In this document: positions 10,639 to 22,951 of the stretch, piece after piece
Numbering within the stretch: the first letter of the stretch is position 1
Layout of the letters: each line of letters starts with the position of its first letter
NCBI RefSeq assembly: GCF_032884065.1
Contig: NC_088864.1
Location: forward strand, 19,857,999 to 19,921,998
Length of the DNA stretch: 64,000 nucleotides
Reading direction: 5' to 3'
Source: Artemia franciscana
Lineage: Eukaryota; Arthropoda; Branchiopoda; Anostraca; Artemiidae
The notes under the pieces: model-generated
Told to the model about the DNA's origin: nothing
The model's database searches: none
The model's input: only the letters and a program-made list of their open reading frames with translations
Position numbers and translations under genes: made by a program

Positions 10639-13600
10639 CTACAATTGAAAGAAGCACATTAAAATAAGAAAACAAACGTAAGGACACATAGAAAGGCCAT
10701 TTTTACTGACATATTAAATCCTCGAAACAAGATTTAGAAACATCAGTGGAACAAAGAAGCTTACAAGATCTGATTTTTGAATTTCAACTGTGAAAACACT
10801 AAAATGAAAACCCACGATCCAATTGCTTTCTCACGATCCAATTGCAGAGAAACGGCATTTTCATAGCCTAAACTGGGGATTTAACGGTCAAATATATGGA
10901 AATTACAACCCTGATTATCAGTGGAAAAGTCCTTTAGAATGTTTTCTAATGTAAGCAGAATATTTTTTAGCCCTTACACAAACACCTTATATGACCTTTT
11001 GGGTAAAATGTAAGCAAGCTTTTGTTCAATTACATTTTTCCAACGATGAAATTGCTTACAAACAGCTTCTTCTTCATATGGTGTTTTAATTGTCATATTT
11101 AAGAAAACACATTTAATTCTTTTTTGATACATTATTTATATTTACAGCTAATAAAAGAGCTCTAAAGTTCAGATTTCTTTCTCCCAAAAGCTAACGATTT
11201 CCTACACACAAAGAGCGAATGCAAAGGTAGCTATATAAATAAAAATAAGCTTTCTGTCGATTAAAATTTTAATTAGCTTTTCAACTTTACCGATTTAATT
11301 AGCTTTTAACCAATTACAACTAATAACTTTAGAGTACCAAAGATACTGTAAAGCATTCATCTGGTTACCAAATATACTTATGGCTATAGTATCAAAGATA
11401 GATACTTGAAATTACTACCAAAGGTTAAAAAACAAATCTTTTCCTGCATATTTTACATGCTGGACAACGAGAAAGCTTCCAAATCAGGATATTGTACAGC
11501 AGAAGTTGGTGGTATGATCTTTACGCTGATCACTCCCTTTTTAGGGTGTGTTTTTATCTTTTTTCTGTAAACTAGTAAATTTTCGTAGGCAAATAATTTT
11601 GGTGTGTAACTTTAAGCTTAATGATTCTTACAATTTCAAAATCCCTACGAAAATCCAATTCTTTTGATTTATCAGGACTTCTTTTTTAGAGTTCAATTCA
11701 CTATTACCATAAGTTTTACCATACTTTAAAAAGTCTGTCATCATTAACTGTTTGATATAAATTTTCAATTCATTGATTCAAATAAATAAGAGATGTATTC
11801 GATGAATCAAATAACTTTCTACATGAAATAAAATGATGCATAATTGTCAGAATTTAAAAGCATTAATTCACACTCAGGGTACGCAGAAAGGAGGAGAGCC
11901 TTTCTGAACGCCAAGATTTACAAGACTTCTCAAGATGTGTTGGAGTTTGCGTCAACAGTCATATTTATCTTTTATAACAAAACTCTGTCCCCTGTAGAAT
12001 TGTAGAGGGACAGTTGGCAAAGTTCCAGTGGGCTTTCCCAGTAGGCACAGCTAATATAATATAAACAATCTCAGTTGCCCAATTGCCTTGAACTTCGTTG
12101 GACATGCTTAGTGATAAATATTTGAAAACCTTTGGTTTGGGATCTCTAATTGTCTTCAAATGGCTCACAGAACTAATAGACTATTTGAATTATACTTAAT
12201 CTATACCCATCTACCTTAGTTCTGCCCTGGGACGGATGATAGACTATCTGTCAATAGGTGAAATTGATTATTTTTATACAATTCCGAAAAAGATTATGCC
12301 AGCTTTACCTCTCACTCAGACTATCTGTCTTGGCTTTACTCTAATCAGTCACGGTTCTCAATTTTTTCATCACTTCCACCAAGTTGGTTTTAATTCAAAA
12401 TTAATTTGGCAAAAATCTACTAAAACTCGGATTGGCTAGCTAAATATTCGTATTAATAAAATCCCATTGTGAATGGGCCTTTACTCTGGCCTGGTGACAC
12501 ACAAGGGCAAACTGAGAGCAGTTTTTGGTGGTCTACAACTTTTCTGACTTTTTAGACAGTACAATCGGTGAACTTCAGCAATAATACAGGCGCATCCAGC
12601 AAAGAAACTTGATTTTACTTTCCAATACTTTCGTACCGGATTCGAGTCTTTATCTTAGATACCATGGTTAAAGTTAGGTGAATCAGGTAGTAAAGACATA
12701 TCCAATATTAAGAATCTCCCAACTCAGGCTGATTGCAAATGCTTTATACAATCTGGCTACCCAAGAAACTAATCATGTCATGTGCTTAAGCTGACAAGAG
12801 TAGAACTTCGTAAAATGTCGACATTCTTTGTCGCTACACACACGAAAAGAAGCCCGCACTACATGTTTTAACTGCGACCCAATACAAGACTCCTTCAAGA
12901 AATTTAGATCAACCTAATGCCTAATGCATATTCCAAGGACAAAAAACGAAAAGAACAAAAATATCAAAAAAAGTAATGCACTTACATACACAAACAATAA
13001 AATTCTTACACACTTAAATACACAAAAATCAATACACCTAAATCTGTGTAAAGGATGAAAATTCAAATTGACAGAATGAGTAAATCATTCATTAACGATT
13101 AGTATCTAAGTTAGTTTTCTAGTTCGGTATTGAAGAGCAACCTGGGGAATATTCCCCAAATTTTCAAACACATTATCTCAAGGAGAAATTTGTATACAAA
13201 AAAATTTTAGTAAACATGTTTGTCAGCTATTCAAGGAGTATTGACAAGCCTTGGAAAGAAAATTGTAACTCTCCTAGGTCAAAAATGGATTTATTAAGCA
13301 AGAGACAATTTCCTACCATCACCACAAAAAAGGACAAAGGAAAACCTCCAATTTCTTTAGCAAGGATTGGAACTATTAAAGCTACCGTTGTTCAATTTCC
13401 CTCTCAAACACAGCAAACAGAAATTGCAAACTCAACTGAAATCACAAAGAGAATTGCAGAGTAAATTTTTAGGACTCATGAAAAAATGCTTGCATTTCGG
13501 ATTCCGGTTTCAGTTGCAAATTCAACTGAAATCACAAAGGGAATTGCAGAGTAAATCTTTAGGACTCATGAAAAAATGCTTGCATTTCGGATTTCGGTTT

Positions 13601-16600
13601 CAGTAGCAAACTCAGCTGAAATCACAAAGAGAAATGCAGAGTAAACCTTTAGGACTCATGGAAAAATGCTTGCATTTTTTTTTTTTTTTTTTTTTAGAAT
13701 TATCAGTCTAAATACTTGTTTCCATGCCAAAGGATGGTCGCACATCTGGTAAAACAAGCTTAGTTTTAATTTATTGGAACTTGGATTTTAAACAAGGGTT
13801 CAAATTTATTTGAAAGCAGGTTCTGAAATTTTTTGGAATCTGAATTCGAGGCAAATTCTGAATCTTGAAATTTCCTTTTATTCTTTTGTTTTCAACCTTT
13901 TTCCAATTTCTAATAAAGGTTTAGAGCAACTACTACCACGAATTTAGGCAAATTATGAAAATATTACACCATATATTGTGCCTTTTTTCGCCAAATTTGT
14001 TCCCTTTATCTTAGTCCGATGCGCAGAAAAGTAAAACAAAGAAACAAAACAAATATTAGTACAAGAAACGTTATTAAAACGTCTTTTTTACGATTATCAG
14101 TCTAAATACTTGTTTCCATACCAAAGGATGGTTGCAAGTCTTATGTACTACTAAGTTTTAGACTAACTCCAGTTTGAAACTGCTGTCTATTCAAACAGAA
14201 CTTTAAACTCGAGATCAGAAACATTGTTTCTAGCCCCCCCCCCAAAAAAAAAAAAAATTGAAAGAACAAATTCAAACAGCCTTCTCTGAAAGAGCCTTCA
14301 ATGCAACTCTAACGCTACAGGCTGTGCTCAAGGACAAGCAAAAACGTTTCATTTTCTCTCCAGGCGAAGTTTATATGCAGCTTTTCAAAATGTAACATCA
14401 TATCTATAAATCTGGCTAGTGGTCTATACTTTCTGTAAAACCTCAGAGATTATGGCCCTTATAACTTTCTTGCAACATAATAGAATTGGCAGCATAAGAG
14501 GAAAAAAAAATAATTATTACTTCTGCAATACAGTAATACAACTTGTTATCTAGTTGTATATTACTGTTGCTGTTATATAAACCCCTAATAAAATTAAACG
14601 TGTTTTTTTTTAAGTTTTGCTTTAGACTGGGTTGAAGATCAAAAATAACTTATTTTACCAAAAGGGTAAAATTTACATATTCTTGTATATTTTCTGAAGC
14701 CTATGCTCTGCCTACTATCCTAGGCCGAACTATTTGATAATTAATAGTAAATATTTTGACCCCCCCCCCCAAAAAAAGCAACATTAGCTTTGGCCTTTAA
14801 TTGAAATTCAAATCTTAGCAAATTTAAAGAAAATCATTTTGAGTTTTCTAAATTCTGCTGATAAAGACTCAGCTGTGGTCAGTGCAAGTGGCTTTAAATT
14901 CCTTTTAAGACCACACAAAGCCTTGAATTATCCTCCTATATCAGTGTCCCTCCTTGGATTGGCTATACTTGGGCATCATCCAAGCACACACACACAAACA
15001 TGATCTAGGGAAGAAATAATGAATTTTCTTTTTAGATGTAGCCACAGTGATAATCACTTTTTGGGGCGCCACTGGGCTCTGGAATTGACATGCAAAAAAG
15101 CACACTGTGCTCAAATATTAGTCTGATTACCAACACTAATACTACAGTACCAACATGTGAACATACATCACAATTCTAGTTAGCTATGAAGTTCAAATAA
15201 AGGGTTACAGGGACTTGACTGGGATTTTTTTTTTTAAGACCAATTTAAGTCTAAGCATATCCTTTTTAGCATGTCCCTAGGCCATGGCATTGACATCCAA
15301 AAATATTCCTTTGTCAATAGTATTCATGCATAAAATTCAGGTTATCTACATCAAAGCTCTAGAGATGTCTCTTGATATTAGTTTGTTTTGAATTATAAAT
15401 AAAGTTGTACTGCACTTTGCATGATTTTCAGCAACAAACTTACGTTTGAGTCGAGATGAAGTCTCAACTTCCTTTGTTGCACTGTTTTCTGTATCCTTTT
15501 GCTATATGAGGCATTGCCAGCAGATCGATCACACCTCTCTCCATCTTCACTTAAACAGCATATCTAAACATACAATCTCAGTTATTATTGATAATTATTA
15601 TGATGCAATATTTAATAAATACTTGTAATTTGAATACAAATTAAGTACATGTTAATGTTTGTTGAAGACAACTGCATGAGTCATTTCCAATTGAGGTTCA
15701 CATGGTGACATCAAGGGTATCTCTTGATGCATAGTATGGTACTTGGGAAGAAATAACCTACAGAAATTCACACCATACAACGCCTTTGTTGCAATATTGA
15801 TCAATATTTTACAAATTAATACTAGAAAATGAATAATGTAATAACTGCAAGGGCAAATATGATTTCCCAAAATTTATAAATTAAGGTTTTACAAGCTGGA
15901 CACTGGATAAGGAGAAATAATAACTACAATGGGCGATGATATTTCATCACCAAGGACCACCACCAGGGGAGTTGAGTGAAAGACTGGATGTCTGTCAGTG
16001 AAATGCAGCTGCTCAAAAGAAACTTATATTTAAAGATTCAATTGTCCATGCTTACCCTGCAACTGTTGTGTTTTCAAAACTCATTATTTCTTTTCTTGCT
16101 TAAGTACAACATTTTATCAAAACTATGAAACTATCTCAAATTATTATCTTCCAGAATCAAGTTGATTCATTGTCAAATAAGCAAATGACAAAAAAAAAAA
16201 ATAAAAAAAATAAAAAATAAATGCTTAACTGTTTACAATCTTTCAGACAACTCAACCGCACAGTTATCCAGTTACTTACAAACCAACTCAGAGATCTCAC
16301 CCATAAACAAATTCACATTTGAAATCAGGTCTTGTCAACACTACAAAATGACCAAAAAACAGATGTGTTTTATGATCTCTCCATTTAACTAAAAAGATAC
16401 ATTGTGTTGAATACTACTACAACATAAGGTTGTCCAAGAAAATCAAGGACAACTTCAAGCATCAGTTTGAATACAAAAAAGCCTTTCAAGAGCTCGTTTC
16501 TGAAATATACAAGATAATTTAAGAAACAACTGTACCAGTATCTGAGATGGCAACAGGTATCTGATCTAGCTTAACCCCACAAGCAACACCAAAGTAAGCA

Positions 16601-17316
16601 AAACATCTGAAGTTGAATGAACCAGCAAGAATGTTGGGTGCAGTTGCAGCTACACTTTCACCAATCTCCATTATTTTGGACTGTTCACATAAAAAACAGA
16701 TCATAATCCAGCCATGCTGATTAAAACATGATTTGCATTATCAGGTGTCTATCACCAAACTCAGTGTTTCACAAGTTATCTAAGCATGGGTTTTGAGAAC
16801 AAGGTCATATAAAGCACAAAATACACACACAATAGACGTGTGTGTTTTGATCTTTGAGAACATTGAGGTGAATAGGTGACTACTGTAGATCAGGTTCAGC
16901 AAGCACAAGCAGCTTGTTTCCCTGGCTGTTACCAGCAGTAGCCCCAAGCTTTATCTAGCTGTTTTTGTCCCTCTATAAAGTTTACAAAGATGCACCTTCA
17001 ATACATTGGAAATTAATGGTAAAATTGTAGTTTTTGTCACCAGAAACAAAACTGGACCTTTTGATGTATGTACAAAGTATAAATAAAAAGCTTTGATGAA
17101 TGAATGTCAGTCAACAGATTGTAAATGACCCAGTAACATATAAGTTATAAGTAAAGAACATATTACACAAATCACAAGAAAAAGTTGATTGTGAACTGAA
17201 TAGAATTTCAAGGTACCAACTTGCTCAGATTGGATCCGAAATGGAGGGCCATTGTTGCTTATATTAGCTTCTGATTCATCTTCTGAGTCTTTGTATGTAC
17301 TTGAAGCACCATTCAT
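10375..17316 (-). CDS. Sap30: SAP30, Sin3-HDAC corepressor subunit (three exons; C-terminal end outside the window)
   Basis: SAP30 is a small nuclear subunit of the Sin3-histone deacetylase corepressor; it binds DNA and Sin3. Three exons on the - strand join in phase 0: 17316-17221 (32 codons), 15563-15444 (40) and 10638-10375 (88), giving 160 residues. The zinc finger reads [10 protein letters not shown] at residues 34-43 and ICDYH at 78-82, separated by [12 protein letters not shown], a SAP30 hallmark. A basic PKRRP segment follows, then the start of the Sin3-binding domain ([22 protein letters not shown]; residues 128-160). Splice sites are ttgtag/gct, gtttag/ata, aac/gtaagt, caa/gttggt and gag/gtttgt. 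The family continues for roughly 50-60 residues that are missing here. The frame has no lesions, so I take it as a live gene cut by the window edge or by a very long intron. Confidence 0.93.
12214..12420 (+). repeat. Dispersed ~200-bp repeat family, copy 1
   Basis: Matches 34236-34440 on the same strand and 35640-35860 on the other. Shared blocks in order: TTAGTTCTGCCCTGG, GGATGATAGACTA, CTCTCACTCAGACTATC, TGTCTTGGCTTTA and a TTGATTTTAATTCAA-like end. No coding content and no tRNA promoter boxes were seen. It may be a SINE or MITE of unknown type. Confidence 0.6.
13416..13676 (+). repeat. 90-bp tandem repeat, about 2.9 units
   Basis: Units are offset by exactly 90 bases (13431, 13521, 13611). 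Each contains CAACTGAAATCACAAAG, TTAGGACTCATG and AAATGCTTGCATTTCGG. The third unit runs into a T-rich tract at 13677. Because 90 is a multiple of three, one frame stays open across two units, but this looks incidental inside the Sap30 intron. Confidence 0.85.
13698..14133 (+). repeat. Pair of ~42-bp direct repeats
   Basis: The block ATTATCAGTCTAAATACTTG followed by TTTCCAT(G/A)CCAAAGGATGG occurs near 13698 and again near 14093, about 395 bases apart, with one or two differences. The sequence between is unrelated AT-rich intron. Confidence 0.6.
15444..15563 (-). CDS. Sap30: Sap30 coding exon 2 (zinc-finger core)
   Basis: 40 codons, phase 0 at both ends, acceptor TTGTATGTTTAG and donor GTAAGT. 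It encodes [23 protein letters not shown] and a basic helix [10 protein letters not shown]. All three segments are near-invariant in SAP30 and SAP30L. The exon is too short to stand out as an open frame. Confidence 0.93.
16519..16704 (-). other. Unidentified open frame in Sap30 intron 1
   Basis: A 61-codon frame with unusually protein-like composition for this DNA. It includes [31 protein letters not shown] and [17 protein letters not shown], then a stop. A weak acceptor (TTTTAATCAG) lies just upstream. It shares nothing I can see with SAP30 and I do not recognise the family. It could be a cassette exon, a transposon fragment or chance. Confidence 0.25.
17221..17316 (-). CDS. Sap30: Sap30 coding exon 1
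   Basis: 32 codons from ATG 17316. The chosen start gives MNG, as at the N-terminus of other SAP30 proteins, followed by an acidic KDSEDESE stretch and ending RIQSEQ at a GTTGGT donor. Joined to exon 2 it gives SEQ-ICC, which fits the phase and the family pattern. No other ATG in this frame lies closer upstream. Confidence 0.8.
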
Positions 17317-17351
17317 TGTCCTCACTCATTCAATCATCAAGATGCTGAAAT
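17317..17351 (-). other. Sap30: Sap30 5' UTR segment with a probable upstream splice acceptor
   Basis: Directly upstream of the start codon, the - strand shows a pyrimidine-rich CTCTTTTTATTGCAG ending at 17352. This is a strong acceptor and implies a non-coding first exon further right. That exon and the promoter were not located. Confidence 0.45.
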
Positions 17352-17553
17352 CTGCAATAAAAAGAGCAATGAGTAAATGATGGTCAGAATATACACCTAT
17401 ATTTTTCTTTAAATAATTGTTAAGTGTCCATACCACCAAACCAATCATATCAGGTTCTACAGTGGTGATAGAATAAGAAAAAGACTGTTAAGTGAAGGTG
17501 GAGCACTGATAATAATAAAAGCTATCAAAACAAGTCAAGCAATTGAAACAGTA

Positions 17554-18187
17554 GTGGAGACCCATGTAATAATGAAAAACAAACCAAGTACCATTACTAT
17601 AAAACAAGAAGTAGAAGCCATATGCAAACAGAAGGTGTTACAAAAGACAATGATATCAAGTATTGTTTTTGAATTTATTTTTGCCACCACATTGGACAAT
17701 TTTTTCTACTTCTTGGGGTGGCTGTTAATACTGATGTTGTTTTTTGGTTTATTGGATGCATACTTCTATGAACACAAATGCCCTGCAAAAGGGAAAATTT
17801 GCACCAAATGTTGGAGGCCTAACCATTTTGAAAAGACTTGCAAAAGCACATCAGTCAATAGAATTAAAAACTTTTCCACTGAGAATGAAGAAAATAACCA
17901 GCACTTCATTGAATCTATTGCCTCTAGAATTGATTAAGCACAAAAGCCAATTTGATGAGAATAGTAGATGGTGCAACAGTGTAGCAAAAAAGAAGTTGAA
18001 GCAGCCAGAGCACTCATATATGGTACATATAGAAGATGGCAGCTTGCTTCATAGAAACAGGCAACACTACATCCCAGGTTGGAACCAGTCACAACCAAAT
18101 GAGCACTTACACCAACATATCCAACAAAGGTCAAATAATTTAACCAGTACCCCTAACAAAACATACACCCAAATGAAAGAGCAATAG
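17554..18187 (+). pseudogene. Retroelement gag remnant with zinc knuckle
   Basis: The frame 17554-17937 contains CPAKGKICTKCWRPNHFEKT followed by C. This has the C-x2-C-x4-H-x4-C knuckle plus the upstream CPAKG tail of a preceding knuckle, an arrangement usual in gag proteins of LTR retrotransposons (gypsy/BEL type). The sequence around it is shifted into a second frame (17744-18187) and no protease or polymerase follows. It is a short decayed fragment just upstream of Sap30 on the opposite strand. Confidence 0.5.
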
Positions 18188-18199
18188 AGGGTAATGGGG

Positions 18200-19400
18200 C
18201 AATGTCTGTTCCAGGTTGTTCAATGCCAGAATACCTAGCAGTAGCAACAAGGCTAAAATACCAAACATTAACGAAGAGAAAGAAAGGGAAGTATTAAGTC
18301 AAAGAAGTGAGCTCTCTGTGCTGGAATAACCCTTGAAACTAGAACACAACCATCACCACCCCAGGGAACAACAACTCACTCAGGTAGACTTTCCAAACCA
18401 CATGTTTGTATGCCCCTGTTCCAATATATTTCTATTTAAGAAGGAAGATGAAATATACTATTTTGCTTGCTTGGTTTTATTGCTTTTGTTTATTTGCTTG
18501 TTTTGCTTTTGCTTATGTGTTTCACTTATAGGTAGTAGGTCTGCATTAAAATATTATATTTAAACCTGAAGTTTGATGATGGAATATGTAACAGGGCACA
18601 GAGGATATTTTCAAAATCCAAGGGTGGCTATTTTGATGGGTTTTTTTTTTCAATGAAAATGCCATAGAAGTCATTTTAATGAATGGCAAGACAAGTCCCA
18701 GTCCCAAGGTAACTTCCCATGGCAATACTAATATATATCCATTACTTATTGTAATTCCCATTTTTACTCAGTTTTATAATGCCAACTAGAATAATTACTG
18801 ATTTAAATGACTCTCTAAGAAAAAACTTTAGCACACCAGTACTCAAAAGCAGCAAAGTAAACACTGCTCTAAGGTTAACATTAGAAAATATTTCAGGGGT
18901 TGACAGTCCTACTCAAAGGCCTCATGTGAAAATCAAAGTGGGCCTATTTTAGAGTGTCTACCATGGTGTACATAGTTTTAAACTCTTTTCAGGTGGAGGA
19001 CTAACCCTAAGATTCTTTACCTCTGGTCCATATTAGGTTAGTTCAATCTATGAAGTTTGAAGCATCTTTATTACAAGGATTACTTCTTTGTTCTTTTTTG
19101 TGAACAATAGATTAAAATAAAACAGAAGAATTAACTTGGTTGCTAAATTCAGCTTTATATTTATGCCTTTATCCTGTATTATATATATTAGTATTGTACA
19201 ATACATATATTTATTTCTTTATATTATGTTTTTAACAAATATATTAAATAAAACAAAGAGAAGAGTCAGTATTGAATTTTTTTTTTGTTTTTCAAGTCAT
19301 GATTGTGAAATCTGAATTTAGTGCCAGTTGGGCAGTTTTTTTTTTTGCCTTTTCTAAGATAAAAATTCCATGTCCACAAGGTAAAAGATAATACAAAAGA
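18200..19400. other. Non-coding, nothing recognised
   Basis: AT-rich DNA with short T runs. Open frames are short, lack splice context and resemble no family I know. Confidence 0.5.
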
Positions 19401-19419
19401 ACTAAGCCTAACTGCATCA

Positions 19420-19905
19420 AGGATTTGGCTTGATGTTAGACTGCTAGTCAATATCCACAAACCTGGGATTTGCCCTGCTATTAGCTTGTTTTGCAAGCTT
19501 ACTTTAAGCATATTTTCTGAGCTCTGTACTTGTAACAAGCATGAATCAAGGTTTCATATTGTTATGGCATTCTTGTAAAAGTCTGTTTCAAGCATATTTT
19601 TAATATTGCAGAATTGAAAAAGCTTTAATCAAAGATTTGCCTTGTCAGTGACTTATTTTGCAAGCTTGTTCAAGTATGTTATGAAAGTCATATGCTTGAA
19701 ATCAAGAATTTATCTTGTTGTATAAGCGTGTTTCAAGCTTAATGTTACAGACTTGAAATATCTTGAATTAAGGATTTGTCTTGCCAGACTTGTTTTGCAG
19801 GCTTATTCAAAGTATATTACAAAAGTCATATGCTTGAATGAAGTATTTGCCTGTTTTGCAAGCTAGCTACAAGACAAAATATGGGAAAGTGGCAGACTTG
19901 AAGCA
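19420..19905. repeat. Degenerate minisatellite
   Basis: Diverged units share CAAGGATTTG, CTTGTTTTGCAAGCTT and AAAAGTCATATGCTTGAA. The best pair starts near 19633 and 19770 (about 137 bases apart, possibly two half units of about 68). Decay makes the count uncertain. Confidence 0.55.
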
Positions 19906-21010
19906 AGCTTGTTGGGCGTTTTGCTTGCTTTTACAGGCTTATTTGCCTTCATACAAGGGATTTTGCTAGCTGGGTGCTTGCCCCAACTTACTCTACCAAC
20001 AAATATTTTTTACAAGTCTAGAACAAGTGAAAGTACAAGAAAAGATCATTATCAAGGCATAGCTATGTGCATTTTACTCTCAAATTGTAAATAAACAGTG
20101 ATAATTGACCTACATGGACACTAAAATTGATCTACCTTTTAACCCTCTTTCCACAAATACTAATTGGTACTGTACCAAATTCCAGTTCAAACCCTAAAAG
20201 GTGTTTTTTTTTTCATATACTCAATTTTAAATTTAAAGTTTAAACAGAAAAAACGAAATCACACATTTAATTTCTTATCCAATGCTCCATCCCAATATAA
20301 AATCGCTTTTGTCATAATTGCATCCCAGACCTCCTCCACAAACTGAGACACACATAGCCTCAACATAAAAATGTTCTGATTTTGGAGGTTTTCACTATTT
20401 TGTGCTTATTTTTGATTAATTACCTTTATAAAGTATGCATCATATAGTGCCAAATAAAGTGAATTTGAGAAAACAGATTTTGTTTGTAGTCTAGGGTATG
20501 TCTTGTTGTATTGAGGGGGGAGGCCTGGATAAAATTGTGTTGGCAATAATTATTATATTCAGGAAGAACACTAATTAAGGTTTTCATCAATAGGTGTTCT
20601 TGGTTAAAATCAAATATAAATTGAATGAGTTTTTTCATGAACTTTTGTTTTTTCATGATTTGTTCATTAACCTGTAAGACTTCTTTAGGGGTGATGGACC
20701 TGGGGTTTGGTGACCTTCTTTTGTTTTGTTAAAGTAAATATAATCTTCACTTTTAATAGTTTCCCATTTATACACTGATTATGCAGAGGAGAAAGACCCA
20801 TTGTTTCACTATATAAACACCTATTTTGGTTTTTTATTAAGTTATTACTATCTGTGCTTAGAACTTTGTTTATAATGTGAGTTGTTCTTATTTATTATTT
20901 CATTTATTTATATGTTTAGTTGTTGTGCTTTTTGTGTGTGTGTTATGTTAAAAAAAAAACATTTTTCCTTCTTTTTCATCATTTGCAATTTTTTTCTGTA
21001 GAGAAAGGCT
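19906..21010. other. Non-coding, nothing recognised
   Basis: AT-rich spacer with short frames only. No splice-flanked coding segment or repeat structure was identified. Confidence 0.45.
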
Positions 21011-21807
21011 CCCAGACATGGGGCCAAAATATTTGGAATATTTTTCTTTTAGTTGAAGTTTAGTTTTGTTTTTATTTTTTGTTCACTGCTTTGTTGAAAT
21101 GGTAAAATTCGAGTTTAGAGACTTCTTGCTATCTTGGAAAGGGGTTAGGTTAGGAAAAATGAAACTTTCAGGGATGGGTCTACAGGCTAAAGTATATTCC
21201 AGGAAGGTATCTTAAAGTACCCACCTCCACTCCTTCTCTCTCTAGAGGACCCTGAAATTTGCCTACATGACAGGTCTATACCTATTGAAATTTTGACAAA
21301 ACAAAATATTACCTTAATTTTCAGTTACCAGTTGCTTTGTCTCTGCCTTTAGTTCTGAGAATGCAATTCCTGTTATTTGAGTAGAATTCTGAGCCATATC
21401 AATGTTTTTTTTTGTTTTTTTTTTAATTCAGAAACTATATTTGCATATCTTTAATACCTTATAGATTAGAACTGAGCAAAGTTGTGAAGCTGAAATCAAT
21501 TTTGTTGTACTTCATTCAAGCAGAAGATCTACTTTGCAAGGTTTCACTTTTTTGCACACATATTTTTAAAGGTCATCAAAGGTCAGGACCTTCTAGAGGA
21601 AGAGGGAGTAGAGGTGGGTACTTCAAAATACCTTCCTGCAACATATTTTAGTCTTTAGACTCATCTAAGACTCATTCTTAGTCTAGAGGAAGAGGGAGTA
21701 GAGGTAGATACTTCAAAATACCTTCCCAGGACATACTTTAGCCTGTAGACCCATCCCTGAAAGTTTCAGTTTCCTAACCTAACCCCTTTCTGAGAAAGTA
21801 AGAAGTC
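21011..21807. mobile_element. Long-inverted-arm (foldback/MITE-like) repeat, copy 1
   Basis: The left arm from 21101 reads GACTTCTTGCTATCTTGG, GGTTAGGTTAGGAAAA, ACTTTCAGGGATGGGTCT and CCTCCACTCCTTC. The right arm (about 21590-21807) carries the reverse complement of the same blocks, part of it repeated twice. Arms are at least 130 bases. There is no coding capacity. The flank at 21021-21100 also recurs in copy 2 with an offset of 890 bases, so copies 1 and 2 arose by tandem segmental duplication. Confidence 0.75.
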
Positions 21808-21880
21808 ATGGTAAAATTCTAGTTGATTGACTTTTGGCTATCTTGGAAAGGGGTTAGGTTAGGAAAATGGAACTTTCATA
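21808..21880. repeat. Left-arm fragment of the same repeat
   Basis: Begins GGTAAAATTCTAGTTGATTG directly behind copy 1 and matches about 70 bases of the left arm before stopping. Confidence 0.65.
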
Positions 21881-21910
21881 GAAAATTAAACATAAATATG
21901 TTTATTTATT

Positions 21911-22614
21911 GGGCCAAAATATTTGGAATATTTTTTTAATTGAAGTTTAGTTTTGTTTTTATTTTTTGTTCACTGCTTTGTTAAAATGGTAAAATTCTAG
22001 TTTAGAGACTTCTTGCTATCTTGGAAAGGGGTTAGGGTTAGGAAAAATGAAACTTTTGGGGATGGGTCTACAGGCTAAAGTATATTCCAGGAAGGTATCT
22101 TAAAGTACCCACCTCCACTCTTTCTCTCTCTAGAGGACCCTGAAATTTGCCTAAATGACCCTACATGACCTATTGAAATTTTGACAAAATAAAATATTAC
22201 CTTAATTTTCAGTTACCAGTTGCTTTGTCTCTGCCTTTAGTTCTGAAAATGCAATTTCAGTTATTTGAGTAGAATTCTGAGCCATATCAATGTTTTTTTT
22301 TCAAATTTAGGAAATGTATTTTTATATCTCTAAAACCTTATAAATTGGGATTGAGCAAAGTTGTGAAGCTGAAAACAATTTTGTTGTACTTCATTCAAGC
22401 AGAAAATCTATTTTACATGGTTTCACTTTTATAATACACATATTTTAAAGGCCATGGCCCTCTAGAAGGAGAAGGAGTAGAGGTGGGTACTTCAAAATAC
22501 CTTCCTGCAACATATTTTAGTCTTTAGACTCATCCCTGAAAGTTTCATTTTCTTAACCTAACCCATTTCCAAGATAGCCAAAAGTCAATCAACTAGAATT
22601 TTATCCTATCCTTT
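21911..22614. mobile_element. Long-inverted-arm repeat, copy 2
   Basis: Repeats copy 1 from GGGCCAAAATATTTGG onward. The left arm starts at 21988 with GGTAAAATTCTAG. The right arm ends at 22614 with the reverse complement of that end, which defines an outer terminal motif. No coding capacity. Confidence 0.75.
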
Positions 22615-22951
22615 ACTATACATTCTATCTAGGCTATATTTTGAAACATAGGTAGAGTATTCCAAAATCTTTCTGTTTCTATTGTTTTTATTTGCTATAC
22701 TTTTTTTAATCAGCTAAATTTTGAAGGCTATATGAGGAAGGGTGGGGGATTTTCTGGGGTGAATACACATAGAATAGGACACCTAATTTAAGAATTTTAC
22801 TTTCAGTATTTTACAATACTTCCTTACAAGTACCTTCTTTTTTAAAGATTAGGTCTACATGCCTAAGACACCAAAAAAGATATGCTAAGCTATTTTCAAA
22901 ATACATAAGAGGGGACAAATCCCCCCAACTGGCACTTGCAGTTAAGTTGCA

